Positions 1 to 7,993 of a stretch of DNA of 64,000 bases are shown one piece after another (the stretch's first letter is position 1; each line of letters opens with the position of its first letter). Below the pieces are notes generated by a model, which saw only the letters and a list, made by a program, of their open reading frames with translations, was not told where the DNA came from and searched no databases. The position numbers were made by a program, and so were the translations under genes. This DNA comes from Devosia litorisediminis (GTDB lineage Bacteria; Pseudomonadota; Alphaproteobacteria; Rhizobiales; Devosiaceae), in assembly GCF_018334155.1 (NCBI RefSeq), contig NZ_JAGXTP010000001.1, positions 930,001 to 994,000 on the forward strand, in the 5' to 3' direction.

Positions 1-685
1 AGTATCTGGTGCCTGTAGAGGTGAAACCACGGAGGCCAGGTATCAATTCGTTAGCGCGTTCTGTCGGTTCGGTGCCGCCATAGGCAGACCACAAGGCGCG
101 GCGGACATCGGGGTTCGCCTCGATGAGCGCAGCGAGTAGGATGCCCTCATAGGCGTCGCGGCTCTTGTAGTTGATCAGGAAACGCCCTTGGGGGAAGGCC
201 GCGAACACCTCTGAGAGGGTGGGCATCAATCCAATCCCTTTGCCGCGCAGCGGGAAGGTGCTGCCTCTATCGGCCGTGTAGCCATAGCCAAGGTCGAGCG
301 CGCGCAACTCCTCCATACTGTGATCGCGAATGGGGCCCTTGCCGTCTGTGCGGCACCCCAGTGACCAGTCATGGAACACGGCCATCTGGCCATCAGTGGT
401 TGCTGCAATGTCGATTTCAACCACATCGGCGCCTGCATCGAAAGCTGCCTTGATTGAGGGCAGGGTGTTTTCCATCAGGTCGTGAGTGGGTGGGAAGATG
501 CGCTCAGCGGTGCAGGTGTCGTTGGCGATGTTGGTGCGGTCGAAGGTTTGGTGAACACCGCGGTGGGAAAGCAACCGGCGCTGCGGATCGGCAGGCGCGG
601 GCGCGTGCCATGATCCGTTCAGGACAACAACGCTAATCGCGAACAGGACGAGCCCGGCCATAGCAATTCTGATCCACTGCCACAT
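1..685 (-). CDS. Glycerophosphodiester phosphodiesterase family protein (3' end off the window)
   Basis: GDPD-family TIM-barrel phosphodiesterase; the family hydrolyses glycerophosphodiesters to glycerol-3-phosphate and an alcohol. The reading frame begins with ATG at 685 and runs off the left edge, so about 228 residues are visible. Residues about 7-25 are a hydrophobic stretch, so the enzyme is probably exported or anchored in the inner membrane. Family motifs are present in order: SHRGVHQ near residue 40, then EIDIAATTDGQMAVFHDWSL near residue 92, which supplies the E-x-D metal ligands and the second catalytic HD. It lies 88 bases downstream of a DMT transporter on the same strand and a perfect inverted repeat spans the gap. 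Substrate cannot be told from sequence. Confidence 0.85.
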   Translation of the reverse strand, partial: MWQWIRIAMAGLVLFAISVVVLNGSWHAPAPADPQRRLLSHRGVHQTFDRTNIANDTCTAERIFPPTHDLMENTLPSIKAAFDAGADVVEIDIAATTDGQMAVFHDWSLGCRTDGKGPIRDHSMEELRALDLGYGYTADRGSTFPLRGKGIGLMPTLSEVFAAFPQGRFLINYKSRDAYEGILLAALIEANPDVRRALWSAYGGTEPTERANELIPGLRGFTSTGTRY

Positions 686-703
686 GACACGTCCGCAGCT
701 TTA

Positions 704-780
704 GGTGTGAGGGTTCTATTCTATTGAGGGAGAAGGAAAAAGTGAATGGTTGGCACCGAGGTGTCGGCAGCCCTCACACC
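704..780 (-). other. Inverted repeat linking DMT stop codon to GDPD leader
   Basis: GGTGTGAGGG at 704-713 and CCCTCACACC at 771-780 are exact complements, 57 bases apart. On the minus-strand transcript one arm contains the stop codon of the DMT gene (774-776) and the other lies about 20 bases before the GDPD start codon. A smaller imperfect hairpin (GGCACC/GGTGTC, about 751-766) sits inside. The long stem could couple translation of the two genes or act as a poor terminator; there is no clean T run after it. Confidence 0.4.
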
Positions 781-1706
781 TCGGGACCCTGAACTTCCGT
801 GATGTTGGTCACCGGGCCGGTGCGCAGAGCGCGATATTCGGCGAAGCGGCCGGCGATGCGGGTGCGGGCACCATCAATGAAGACATTGACCAGGCCAGAA
901 AGTACCACAACTGCCAAGCCTATATAGGCCAGCAGGTCGGGGTATTCGAAATAGAAGATCGCCCCAAGGGCGATTGCCCACACGATCTGCACATACTGGA
1001 TCGGCGCGACCTGGCTGGCGGGGGCGTTGCGGGTGGCAGCGATAATGAGCAGATGCCCCATGCCGATAAAGCTCCCGCTAACAGCAAGCAGCAAGAACTG
1101 GGTTGGCGTCGGCATGATGAAGCTTGGCATCATCAGGATCGCGTTGAGTACCACCACGTAAAGCGCAGGCACGGCAATCAGGCTGACGCGCTTTTCCTTG
1201 CTGGCAATAATCCGCAAGATGGTTGTGGTTGCGCCGCCAAAGAACGCACAGCCAAGAGCCGCGAAATGGCCCGGTTCAAGTACTCGGAAGCCGGGGCGAA
1301 CCACCAGCATGACGCCGATAAATCCCAACGCCAGCATTGCCCAGCGCGTAAGATCGACGCGCTCCTTGAGGATCAACACGCTCATGATGGTAATGAACAG
1401 AGGCATCATGAAGACGAGGGAATAAGTCTCAGCGAAGGGTATGTTGACGAAAGCGTAGGTAACCAGAGCGGCGGATGCGACGCCGGTGAAGGCACGCAAG
1501 TGCACAAGGCGTGGATGAACCAGCTGAAAGCTCTGGCGCCAGTGCTCGCCCTTCGGTTTGACGAAGAGGGCCGGCAATAGGGAGAAAACGGCGATGAAGA
1601 AGCCGATCTCAAATACTGACAGGCTTTGCCCGAAGCCCTTGATGATGGCGTCGCCACACGCATAAACCGAATAGGCGACGACCGCATAAATCACGCCGAC
1701 CTGCAT
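774..1706 (-). CDS. DMT superfamily (EamA) transporter
   Basis: 310-residue inner-membrane protein with about ten hydrophobic segments arranged as two EamA repeats, the standard drug/metabolite transporter layout and length. The end of the first repeat shows LVFMMPLFITIMSVLILKER and the second ends AIALGAIFYFEYPDLLAYIG, both typical for EamA exporters. The ATG at 1706 begins the first membrane helix directly. It probably forms a transcription unit with the downstream GDPD gene. The substrate is unknown; family members export amino acids, purines or other small metabolites. A second, unrelated DMT gene is at 47.9 kb. Confidence 0.88.
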   Translation of the reverse strand: MQVGVIYAVVAYSVYACGDAIIKGFGQSLSVFEIGFFIAVFSLLPALFVKPKGEHWRQSFQLVHPRLVHLRAFTGVASAALVTYAFVNIPFAETYSLVFMMPLFITIMSVLILKERVDLTRWAMLALGFIGVMLVVRPGFRVLEPGHFAALGCAFFGGATTTILRIIASKEKRVSLIAVPALYVVVLNAILMMPSFIMPTPTQFLLLAVSGSFIGMGHLLIIAATRNAPASQVAPIQYVQIVWAIALGAIFYFEYPDLLAYIGLAVVVLSGLVNVFIDGARTRIAGRFAEYRALRTGPVTNITEVQGPEV

Positions 1707-1814
1707 GAAACACCCAAAACAGACTCTGTAGGAAATGCTGGCAAGCTATCGAGCGCCAGCGGGGCTGTCGATGGCCATAATGCTGCATCAACCTAGTACC
1801 GGTCGGCTAAACAG

Positions 1815-1846
1815 CAAAAGGCCACCCGGTGTTGTCCCGGGTGGCC
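1815..1846 (-). terminator. Rho-independent terminator of the FadL-like gene
   Basis: GGCCACCCGG (1820-1829) pairs with CCGGGTGGCC (1837-1846) around a seven-base loop; on the minus strand the stem is followed by TTTT. It lies about 30 bases after the stop of the FadL-type gene. Confidence 0.8.
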
Positions 1847-1876
1847 CTGAATGGTCGTTATGTTCAAGCTAAGCGG

Positions 1877-2986
1877 TTAGAACGAGCCTTTGAGGCCCCC
1901 ATTGACTGCAAACACATAGCCGGTGTCCCAGTTTTCACCTCGGGCATTGGAGCCCGCGGCCAGCGTGCTCACGGAGACGCCGCCGGTCAGTTGTACACTC
2001 TGGGAAACATTGTAGATGCCGCCCAGTGCAACGCCGTAGCGATCTGTCTGGGTGCCGGCGGTCAGTACACCGCCAGTGCCGGGTGTGGACGTGCCGCGGT
2101 CCCAGCTTGCCGTGCCCACAAGGCTCAACTGCTCACTGAGCGCGTGACCAACGCCTGCGGTGACGGTCCAGCCGTCGCGATAATCGAAGGTTGATACCAG
2201 AGGTGCACCGATCGTGTTGACCGTGAGCTTCTGCAGCGCTGCCCAATTCATCCATTTGACCGAACCCAGCGCCAGCCATCCGGGCGCGATGCCGGTCTGG
2301 CCGCGTACTTCAAAGGACTGTGGTGCGGTCACATCGGCAGATGCTGCGCCGCCGTAGGCGGTACCTGTCAAGGTGTAGGTGACGGGCGCATTGTAGATGG
2401 CGCTGATCCGCAGGGCGTATTCGGGAATCTCATAGGCCAGACCTGCGCGCCAGCCGGTAGACCAGCCATTGATGGACAATGGCGTGTTGGTGGTCAAGCT
2501 GGTGGGAATGTCGGCCTGGTAGTCCAGGTTCTGCGCCGATACACCACCGATCAGGCTGACGACGCCCAGACCAACCTGTGCACTGACTGCGCAGGTGAGA
2601 CCGATATCGGTTGAGCGTATGGATTCGGTCATCGCCTGGGAGGTCGATGCGGCATAGGCATTGGTGCGTGAGGTGTCAGATCCGAACGGGTTCTGGACCG
2701 ATACGAGGCAACTCGCCATATCGAGAATGTCGGCCTTGATGCCAGCATTGTAGTGCACGCGAGAGGGGGTCGTGGATACCGTGCCTGCCATGACGCCCGC
2801 ATTGGTCACATCCTTATTGATGTAGACATAGGTGGCGCTGCCTTTGGCAGTGTAGGTCGCTGGATCAAACAGCAGATCCCAGTCATAGCCATTGGCCTCG
2901 AGCCCGCCAGCATAGGCCACGCCAGCCAGCGGCAGGCTTACGGCCAATCCGGCCAGTACACTCATCAATCGTTGATTTAGTCGCAT
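1877..2986 (-). CDS. OmpP1/FadL-family outer membrane channel
   Basis: 369-residue outer membrane beta-barrel of the FadL/TodX type; such proteins pass long-chain fatty acids or other hydrophobic molecules across the outer membrane. A signal peptide covers residues 1-26, cut after VAYA. The mature N-terminus (GGLEANGYDWDLLFDPATYT) matches the family's plug-like start, and the chain ends in Phe, the usual outer-membrane insertion signal. GAGAL-type beta strands fill the rest. A strong ribosome site (TAGGAGGATCAC before ATG) supports the start. Two TGAC-N6-GTCA dyads upstream suggest control by a TetR-like regulator. It stands alone between two terminators. The transported compound cannot be deduced. 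Confidence 0.88.
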   Translation of the reverse strand: MRLNQRLMSVLAGLAVSLPLAGVAYAGGLEANGYDWDLLFDPATYTAKGSATYVYINKDVTNAGVMAGTVSTTPSRVHYNAGIKADILDMASCLVSVQNPFGSDTSRTNAYAASTSQAMTESIRSTDIGLTCAVSAQVGLGVVSLIGGVSAQNLDYQADIPTSLTTNTPLSINGWSTGWRAGLAYEIPEYALRISAIYNAPVTYTLTGTAYGGAASADVTAPQSFEVRGQTGIAPGWLALGSVKWMNWAALQKLTVNTIGAPLVSTFDYRDGWTVTAGVGHALSEQLSLVGTASWDRGTSTPGTGGVLTAGTQTDRYGVALGGIYNVSQSVQLTGGVSVSTLAAGSNARGENWDTGYVFAVNGGLKGSF

Positions 2987-2995
2987 GTGATCCTC

Positions 2996-3082
2996 CTAAC
3001 CACCCATTGCGCCACAAGGCAGTTGCGCCGTTTCGCATGCTGCCGCCTTCCTCGCGGAATATCTGACCAAATAGTCAGTCAT
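2996..3082 (-). other. Possible 28-codon leader ORF upstream of the FadL-like gene
   Basis: On the minus strand an ATG at 3082 opens a 28-codon frame that ends with a TAG inside the ribosome-binding site of the FadL-like gene. AGGAGG lies only one base before the ATG, which is too close for normal initiation, so the frame may not be translated. Its start overlaps dyad 3063-3078. In the remainder of the 308-base gap between the FadL-like gene and icd I see only the two dyads and the icd terminator. Confidence 0.2.
3063..3078. promoter_or_regulatory. Operator-like dyad 1 (TGAC-N6-GTCA)
   Basis: CTGAC and GTCAG arms separated by CAAATA, centred at 3070.5, about 85 bases upstream of the FadL-like start codon. 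The symmetry resembles TetR-family sites. It shares its TGAC-N6-GTCA core with a second dyad whose centre is exactly 40 bases further upstream. Confidence 0.5.
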
Positions 3083-3100
3083 TCCTCCTAAGCGAGATGA

Positions 3101-3120
3101 AGTTGACCATTACGTCAACT
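3101..3120. promoter_or_regulatory. Operator-like dyad 2 (TGAC-N6-GTCA)
   Basis: AGTTGAC (3101-3107) and GTCAACT (3114-3120) are perfect complements around CATTAC, centred at 3110.5. This is 40 bases, close to four helical turns, from dyad 1, so two regulator dimers would sit on the same face of the DNA. The regulator is not encoded next to it. Confidence 0.5.
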
Positions 3121-3241
3121 AGTAGTGGATTTGGGGTCGTCGTCAATGCGCTGACTGCTTCTGTGGGGGATAGCAGGGTCGACTGTTGCACCCAGGCCAC
3201 GTTCTCGGGTCCGTGCACAGATCGCCTGTGGGTGCGCTCAA

Positions 3242-3270
3242 CAAAAAAAGGCGCCTCCGAAGAGGCGCCT
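3242..3270 (-). terminator. Rho-independent terminator of icd
   Basis: AGGCGCCTC (3249-3257) pairs with GAGGCGCCT (3262-3270) around a four-base loop, and the minus strand continues with a run of seven or eight T. It begins about 25 bases after the icd stop codon. Confidence 0.9.
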
Positions 3271-3294
3271 TTGCAGTCAGATGCGGTTGCTGGC

Positions 3295-4512
3295 TTACGA
3301 AGCCGACATTGCCTTCTGCAGATTGGTGTCAATGGCATCGAGGAAGCCCATGGTAGACAGCCATGGCTGATCGGGGCCGACGAGCAGGGAGAGATCCTTG
3401 GTCATCTTGCCTTCTTCAATGGTGTCGACGACGACCTTTTCGAGGGTGGCCGCGAACTTTGCCAAGTCTGCATTGTCGTCGAGCTTGGCACGGTGGGCCA
3501 GACCGCGGGTCCAGGCGAAGACCGACGCGGTCGAGTTGGTCGAGGTTTCCTTGCCCTGCTGATGCTGGCGGTAGTGACGGGTCACGGTGCCGTGGGCGGC
3601 TTCAGCTTCGACGGTCTTGCCATCGGGGGTCGCCAGCACCGATGTCATCAGGCCGAGAGAGCCGAAGCCCTGCGCCACGATATCGGACTGTACGTCACCA
3701 TCGTAGTTCTTGCAGGCCCAGACATAGCCACCGGACCATTTAAGGGCCGAAGCCACCATGTCGTCGATCAGGCGGTGCTCATACCAAATCTTCTTGGCTT
3801 CGAACTTTTCCTTGAACTCGGCTTCGTAGATCTCCTGGAAGATGTCCTTGAAGCGGCCGTCATACGCCTTGAGAATGGTGTTCTTGGTCGACATGTAGCA
3901 AGGCACGCCACGGTCATATGCGTAGTTGAGCGAGGCATAGGCAAAGTCGCGGATCGAATCGTCCAGGTTGTACATGGCCATGGCCACGCCAGCGCCGGGC
4001 GACTGGAACACTTCGTGCTCGATGACCTTGCCGTCTTCGCCAGTGAACTTGATTGTCAGCGTGCCCTTGCCAGGGAAGCGGAAGTCGGTGGCGCGGTACT
4101 GATCGCCGAAGGCGTGACGGCCAACGATGATGGGCTGGGTCCAACCGGGAACGAGACGTGGCACGTTCTTGCAGATGATCGGCTCGCGGAAGATGACACC
4201 GCCAAGAATGTTGCGGATGGTGCCGTTTGGCGAACGCCACATCTTCTTGAGCTTGAACTCTTCAACGCGGTCTTCATCAGGGGTAATGGTGGCGCACTTG
4301 ATGCCGACGCCAAACTTCTTGATGGCATTGGCAGCATCGACCGTGATCTGGTCATCGGTAGCGTCGCGGCTCTCGACCGAAAGGTCATAATATTCAATCG
4401 GCAGATCGAGATAAGGATGGATGAGTTTGTCCTTGATCGCCTGCCAGATGATCCGGGTCATCTCATCGCCGTCGAGATCGACGACGGGGTTGGCGACTTT
4501 GATTTTGCTCAT
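3295..4512 (-). CDS. icd: NADP-dependent isocitrate dehydrogenase
   Basis: Converts isocitrate to 2-oxoglutarate and CO2 with reduction of NADP in the TCA cycle. At 405 residues it is the homodimeric, eukaryote-like form common in alphaproteobacteria, not the 416-residue E. coli type. Visible family segments are [20 protein letters not shown] near residue 75, [14 protein letters not shown], the helix [12 protein letters not shown] with the catalytic Tyr/Lys region, [20 protein letters not shown] with metal-binding aspartates, and [12 protein letters not shown] in the cofactor site. The ATG at 4512 follows AGGGAGA. A promoter with near-consensus boxes lies upstream and a strong terminator downstream, so it is a single-gene unit, divergent from a MarR regulator. 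Confidence 0.97.
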   Translation of the reverse strand: MSKIKVANPVVDLDGDEMTRIIWQAIKDKLIHPYLDLPIEYYDLSVESRDATDDQITVDAANAIKKFGVGIKCATITPDEDRVEEFKLKKMWRSPNGTIRNILGGVIFREPIICKNVPRLVPGWTQPIIVGRHAFGDQYRATDFRFPGKGTLTIKFTGEDGKVIEHEVFQSPGAGVAMAMYNLDDSIRDFAYASLNYAYDRGVPCYMSTKNTILKAYDGRFKDIFQEIYEAEFKEKFEAKKIWYEHRLIDDMVASALKWSGGYVWACKNYDGDVQSDIVAQGFGSLGLMTSVLATPDGKTVEAEAAHGTVTRHYRQHQQGKETSTNSTASVFAWTRGLAHRAKLDDNADLAKFAATLEKVVVDTIEEGKMTKDLSLLVGPDQPWLSTMGFLDAIDTNLQKAMSAS

Positions 4513-4566
4513 CGGAAATATCTCCCTGAAATCCGCATTTTTGGCCTATGGGCCGGTTCCGCAGCC

Positions 4567-4595
4567 CCTATAGCATTGGCTTTGGAAACGCGCAA
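4567..4595 (-). promoter_or_regulatory. Probable sigma-70 promoter of icd
   Basis: On the minus strand TTGCGC (4595-4590) and TATAGG (4572-4567) are separated by 17 bases. Transcription would start near 4560, giving a leader of about 48 bases to the icd ATG. Confidence 0.5.
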
Positions 4596-4624
4596 AGGTG
4601 CCATAGGGCAAGGGGGCATGCCAG

Positions 4625-4653
4625 TTGACACCGTGCATATACACGAATACCTC
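4625..4653 (+). promoter_or_regulatory. Possible promoter of the MarR gene
   Basis: TTGACA at 4625-4630 is a perfect -35 hexamer. Seventeen bases later comes TACCTC (4648-4653), a weak -10. Read this way the transcript starts almost at the ATG at 4661, so the gene would be nearly leaderless. TTGACA is more likely to be this box than a TTG start codon. Confidence 0.35.
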
Positions 4654-4660
4654 TCGGGTC

Positions 4661-5077
4661 ATGAGTAGTGAGTTCGATCTGTGTCTGGTCCTAAACGCCC
4701 GCATGGCGTCGCGCGCCGTGACGCGACTTGCTGATAGACGGTTACGGCAGCACGGCATCACGGCTGCGCAGTTCAGCATTCTGACCTCGCTGTGGGACCA
4801 TCCCGGGCGCTCTGTGACGCAGATGGCCAGCGCCATCGCCATGGATCGTAGCACGCTGTCGCGCAATCTCGCCCTGCTAGAACGCAATGGACTTGTGACC
4901 ACCAGTGCTGCAGAACGCGGCAATGGTCGAGTCAGTGCGCTGAGCGAAACGGGGCGCCAGGTGATTGGCGACGCAATTCCAGCATGGCGTGCGCAGCAAT
5001 CGCAATTGCGCGCCGCGCTGGACGACCCAGAATTTTCCACAGTCATCGCCGCGCTGCGGCAGTTGGCGCGCCTTTGA
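4661..5077 (+). CDS. MarR-family transcriptional regulator
   Basis: 138-residue winged-helix regulator of the MarR type, normally a dimer that represses stress or efflux genes and its own promoter until a phenolic ligand binds. The recognition region reads HGITAAQFSILTSL, then MASAIAMDRSTLSRNLALLE, followed by the wing around TTSAAERGNGRVSALSETGR. The start at 4661 (MSSEFDLC) is preferred because an upstream in-frame TTG at 4625 falls in a -35-like TTGACA. It is divergent from icd and 51 bases ahead of a KAS II-like gene on the same strand, which could be co-transcribed. Ligand and targets are unknown. Confidence 0.85.
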   Translation: MSSEFDLCLVLNARMASRAVTRLADRRLRQHGITAAQFSILTSLWDHPGRSVTQMASAIAMDRSTLSRNLALLERNGLVTTSAAERGNGRVSALSETGRQVIGDAIPAWRAQQSQLRAALDDPEFSTVIAALRQLARL

Positions 5078-5128
5078 TTGCATCCCTGACGATCGGGACG
5101 CGTTGAGACTTAGAACAGGAGAAAGTGC

Positions 5129-6409
5129 ATGCTGAAGCCAGATCCGTCGGATCCAATTGTTGTCACAGGCATGGGTGTGGTCAGTCCGCTGGGTGTTGGT
5201 GTTCCGACCATGTGGAGCCGGCTAACAGCAGGCAAAAGCGGCGTGGTCACCAATGATCGCTTTGATACCGAAGGGTTTGGTTCAACCATTGCCGGACTGG
5301 TGCCGCGCAAGGACACTGATGAGCATGGCTTTGATGCTGCCGATTTTATCGACAGCAAAGAGATCAAGAAGATGGATCTGTTCATCCAGTATTCGCTGGG
5401 GGCAGCGCAGGAAGCACTCGATCAGGCCAACTGGCATCCTACTGAACTCAAGGACCAGCAGGCGACTGCCACCATCATCGGTTCGGGCGTTGGCGGTTCA
5501 CCGGTCATGGGACGGGCCTTTGAAATCATCCAGACCAAGGGCCCACGTCGCCTGTCGCCGTTCACTATCCCTTCGTTCCTCGCCAATCTGTCGGCGGGCT
5601 GGCTGTCGATTCTGCACAGCTTCCGCGGCCCCATCGGCACGCCAGTGACAGCTTGCGCTGCGTCGGCACAGGCCATTGGCGACGGTATGCGTTTGATCAT
5701 GACGGGCGAGGCAGAAGTGGCTGTTGTTGGCGGTACCGAGGGATCGGTCGATCCGATCTCTGTGGGTGGTTTTGCTGCCTCGCGGGCGCTGGCGACGACG
5801 TTCAATGATCGTCCATCGGAGGCGTCGCGGCCATTCGACAAGGGCCATGATGGCTTTGTGCTGTCCGAAGGCTCGGCAGTTCTGGTGATCGAAAAGCTCA
5901 GCCACGCCAAGGCGCGCGGCGCGATCCCATTGGCCATTCTCGCCGGCTACGGCACCTCGGCTGACGCGTATCACCTGACGGCAGGGTCGCCCGATGGCGC
6001 TGGTGCCCAGGTCGCGATGCGCAATGCGCTGGAAATGGCTGGCGTCGATCAGAGCCAGATTGGCTATGTCAACGCACACGCTACGTCGACTGCGGTTGGC
6101 GACGCGGCCGAGATCGCCGGTCTAACTGCTGTGTTTCCAGGGCGTGGCAAGGATCTGGCCGTGTCGGCCACCAAGTCGGCCACCGGTCACATGCTGGGTG
6201 CCGCTGGCGCTTTTGAAGCGGTGGTCTCTGTGATGGCGCTGCGCGAAGGGCTGCTGCCGCCAACGATCAATCTGGAAGATCCTGAAGAAGCGGCTGACAA
6301 GTTTGATCTGGTTCCGAACACGGCCAAGGCCAAGAATGTGGATTATGTATTGTCCAACTCGTTCGGCTTTGGTGGCGTCAATGCCGCACTGGTGTTCGGC
6401 AAGATCTAG
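5129..6409 (+). CDS. Beta-ketoacyl-ACP synthase, KAS II (FabF)-like
   Basis: Thiolase-fold condensing enzyme of fatty acid synthesis: extends acyl-ACP with malonyl-ACP. The 426-residue length matches KAS II. The catalytic triad is visible as Cys in TPVTACAASAQAIGDG (about residue 176), His in NAHATST, and His in SATKSATGHMLGAAG. An AGGAGA ribosome site precedes the ATG at 5129. It is not beside acpP or fabG, so it is probably a second, specialised copy, as used in alphaproteobacteria for very-long-chain fatty acids of lipid A; that role is inference. The stop is 11 bases from the convergent TfoX gene. Confidence 0.9.
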   Translation: MLKPDPSDPIVVTGMGVVSPLGVGVPTMWSRLTAGKSGVVTNDRFDTEGFGSTIAGLVPRKDTDEHGFDAADFIDSKEIKKMDLFIQYSLGAAQEALDQANWHPTELKDQQATATIIGSGVGGSPVMGRAFEIIQTKGPRRLSPFTIPSFLANLSAGWLSILHSFRGPIGTPVTACAASAQAIGDGMRLIMTGEAEVAVVGGTEGSVDPISVGGFAASRALATTFNDRPSEASRPFDKGHDGFVLSEGSAVLVIEKLSHAKARGAIPLAILAGYGTSADAYHLTAGSPDGAGAQVAMRNALEMAGVDQSQIGYVNAHATSTAVGDAAEIAGLTAVFPGRGKDLAVSATKSATGHMLGAAGAFEAVVSVMALREGLLPPTINLEDPEEAADKFDLVPNTAKAKNVDYVLSNSFGFGGVNAALVFGKI

Positions 6410-6420
6410 GGCGATGCCGC

Positions 6421-6756
6421 CTATTTGGGCGGCAGGGTTCTGACAAAGTCGCGGGCGATATTGATCCATTCGGCCAGACGTTCATCGTCTTCAATGGCGT
6501 CGCCCGCGACCTCGACAAAACCGCTCATGGTGCGGCCGGTGAAATTCATCGGGCCAGCGCCGGGGCGTTCAAGCGTTGCCGCATAGGCCTGCTTGCCGCA
6601 GCGCACCAGCAAGCCGCCATCCTTGATCGGGCCGACCAACATGTTGCCGTGCGACATGAAGGCGATACCACCGAACATGCGCTGCTCACGGATATTGGGA
6701 TCACCGGCCAGTTGCAGGCGGATGCGGTCGGCAAGTTCCTCGGTGGCCATGCTCAT
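6421..6756 (-). CDS. TfoX/Sxy N-terminal domain protein
   Basis: 111-residue protein made only of the TfoX N-terminal domain, with the family core MFGGIAFMSHGNMLVGPIK near residue 27 and a C-terminal helix ending VRTLPPK. In gammaproteobacteria the full-length relatives regulate competence; small one-domain versions such as this one have no established role. The ATG overlaps the stop of the upstream GFA gene (ATGA), so the two are co-translated. Confidence 0.85.
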   Translation of the reverse strand: MSMATEELADRIRLQLAGDPNIREQRMFGGIAFMSHGNMLVGPIKDGGLLVRCGKQAYAATLERPGAGPMNFTGRTMSGFVEVAGDAIEDDERLAEWINIARDFVRTLPPK

Positions 6757-7196
6757 GAACCCGATCCTACTCGATAGGTGACATGGCGCGGGAGATGGTC
6801 CGCGACGAGGTCCCAGACTTGTTGGCTCCGAGAAAAGATCAGCTGGTTGGGCGCATACCAGTCGTTCTGACCTGCAAAAAAGCCAACGGGGATCATGCGA
6901 ATATCAGGGGCACGTGAGGACTGACCATAGAGCGGCGTGCCACAATCAGGGCAGAAGTGCCGCGTGAACGTCGCGCCCGAGTCGCTTGGTCTATCGAATG
7001 CTTTTGCTTTCCCGGCCAGACCAAGCGCGCCGGCTGGGACAAGCGCAATAGTGGAGTGACCCGTGCCGGTTGCGCGCTGGCAATCAAGGCACGAGCACAT
7101 GAACATCGAGACACAGGGGCCGTTGATGCTCATCTCGGTGGCACCACAGGCGCAGGCAGCATTGACGTGTATGATTGGTTTTTCGGGTTTGCTCAT
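6753..7196 (-). CDS. GFA-family (CENP-V/Gfa) zinc protein
   Basis: 147-residue member of the GFA family, a zinc-binding beta fold named after glutathione-dependent formaldehyde-activating enzyme; most bacterial members have no proven activity. Zinc-binding cysteines are in ACACGA near residue 14, MCSCLDCQR near 34, and CPDCGTPL near 83. The start at 7196 (MSKPEKPIIHV) is chosen because the longer frame back to 7352 reads through the promoter region of the divergent GNAT gene and has no family similarity. It overlaps TfoX by four bases. Confidence 0.85.
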   Translation of the reverse strand: MSKPEKPIIHVNAACACGATEMSINGPCVSMFMCSCLDCQRATGTGHSTIALVPAGALGLAGKAKAFDRPSDSGATFTRHFCPDCGTPLYGQSSRAPDIRMIPVGFFAGQNDWYAPNQLIFSRSQQVWDLVADHLPRHVTYRVGSGS

Positions 7197-7293
7197 GGCA
7201 TGAGGCTGACACGCAGTGCCAGAGCGGGCAAGCGCGAGGTTCTTGCCTTTCAGACTGACCTTGGCAAAACTTGTCTGTCCGAGAGGGGACCTG

Positions 7294-7872
7294 ATGACGC
7301 TCACCCCGAACTTTCCCATATCAACCGAGCGGCTGCGGCTACGCCCGTTCACGCGTGGCGATGTCGACGGGGTTTTTGCCTATCGGCGCCGTGAAGATGT
7401 GGCACGCTATCTGTTCGATGTTCCGCTGAGCCGGGAAGAATGTGCCCTGGCGATCCAGCAGCGCATTGGCCAGGTTGCGCTGGAGGCGGAGGGCGACAGG
7501 ATCGTGCTGGCCGTCGAACTTGCCAGCAATGCTGCATTGGTCGGCGAAGTGTCGCTCATCTGGCGTAGCGTCGACGCGCGGCAAGGGGAGGTTGGCTGGA
7601 TATTTGACCCGGCGTACCAGGGACGTGGCTACGCTACCGAGGCGGCCAATGCCATGCTTGATCTTGGGTTCGGGCGCGGTGACCTGCACCGTATTTCGGC
7701 GCGCTGTGATGTTCGTAACGAGGCGTCATGGCGGCTGATGGCGCGGCTGGGTATGCGACGGGAGGCACATTTCCGCGAGCACGCCATTTTCAAGAGCGCC
7801 TGGGATGAAGAATTTATCTACGCCATCCTCTGGCAGGAGTGGAAGGCGCGGCGTTCGGGTATAAGCAACTGA
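7294..7872 (+). CDS. GNAT N-acetyltransferase (RimJ/RimL type), copy 1
   Basis: 192-residue acetyltransferase of the RimJ/RimL branch, which acetylates protein N-termini or small amines with acetyl-CoA. The acyl-CoA pyrophosphate loop is visible as DPAYQGRGYATEAANAMLDL near residue 105, and the end WRLMARLGMRREAHFREHAI is typical. Start 7294 is supported by GAGAGGGG five bases before the ATG; the upstream extension overlaps the divergent GFA promoter. A paralogue follows 121 bases later with the same layout, indicating tandem duplication. Substrate unknown. Confidence 0.87.
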   Translation: MTLTPNFPISTERLRLRPFTRGDVDGVFAYRRREDVARYLFDVPLSREECALAIQQRIGQVALEAEGDRIVLAVELASNAALVGEVSLIWRSVDARQGEVGWIFDPAYQGRGYATEAANAMLDLGFGRGDLHRISARCDVRNEASWRLMARLGMRREAHFREHAIFKSAWDEEFIYAILWQEWKARRSGISN

Positions 7873-7993
7873 ATTTTAAAGATTTTTTTTGTACGGCAGA
7901 TTGGAACGTTATTCCGCACTGGTCGCGGAACTGGTGAGACGAGCTGACGTTGTCCTTAAGCATCCAGACATCAGGGTGGAGGAGATCGTCGCC

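Noticed and set aside
3097..4668. 523-codon plus-strand ORF opposite icd
   Set aside because: It is the antisense shadow of a certain gene; long open antisense frames are normal in GC-rich DNA and it has no ribosome site or family motif.
6416..6433. GCCGCC/GGCGGC hairpin between the KAS II-like and TfoX genes as a terminator
   Set aside because: One arm is inside the end of the TfoX coding region and no T run follows on either strand.
7868..7893. AT-rich stretch with TTAA and a T run after the first GNAT as a CtrA box or terminator
   Set aside because: The second half-site is TTTT, not TTAA, and there is no stem before the T run.
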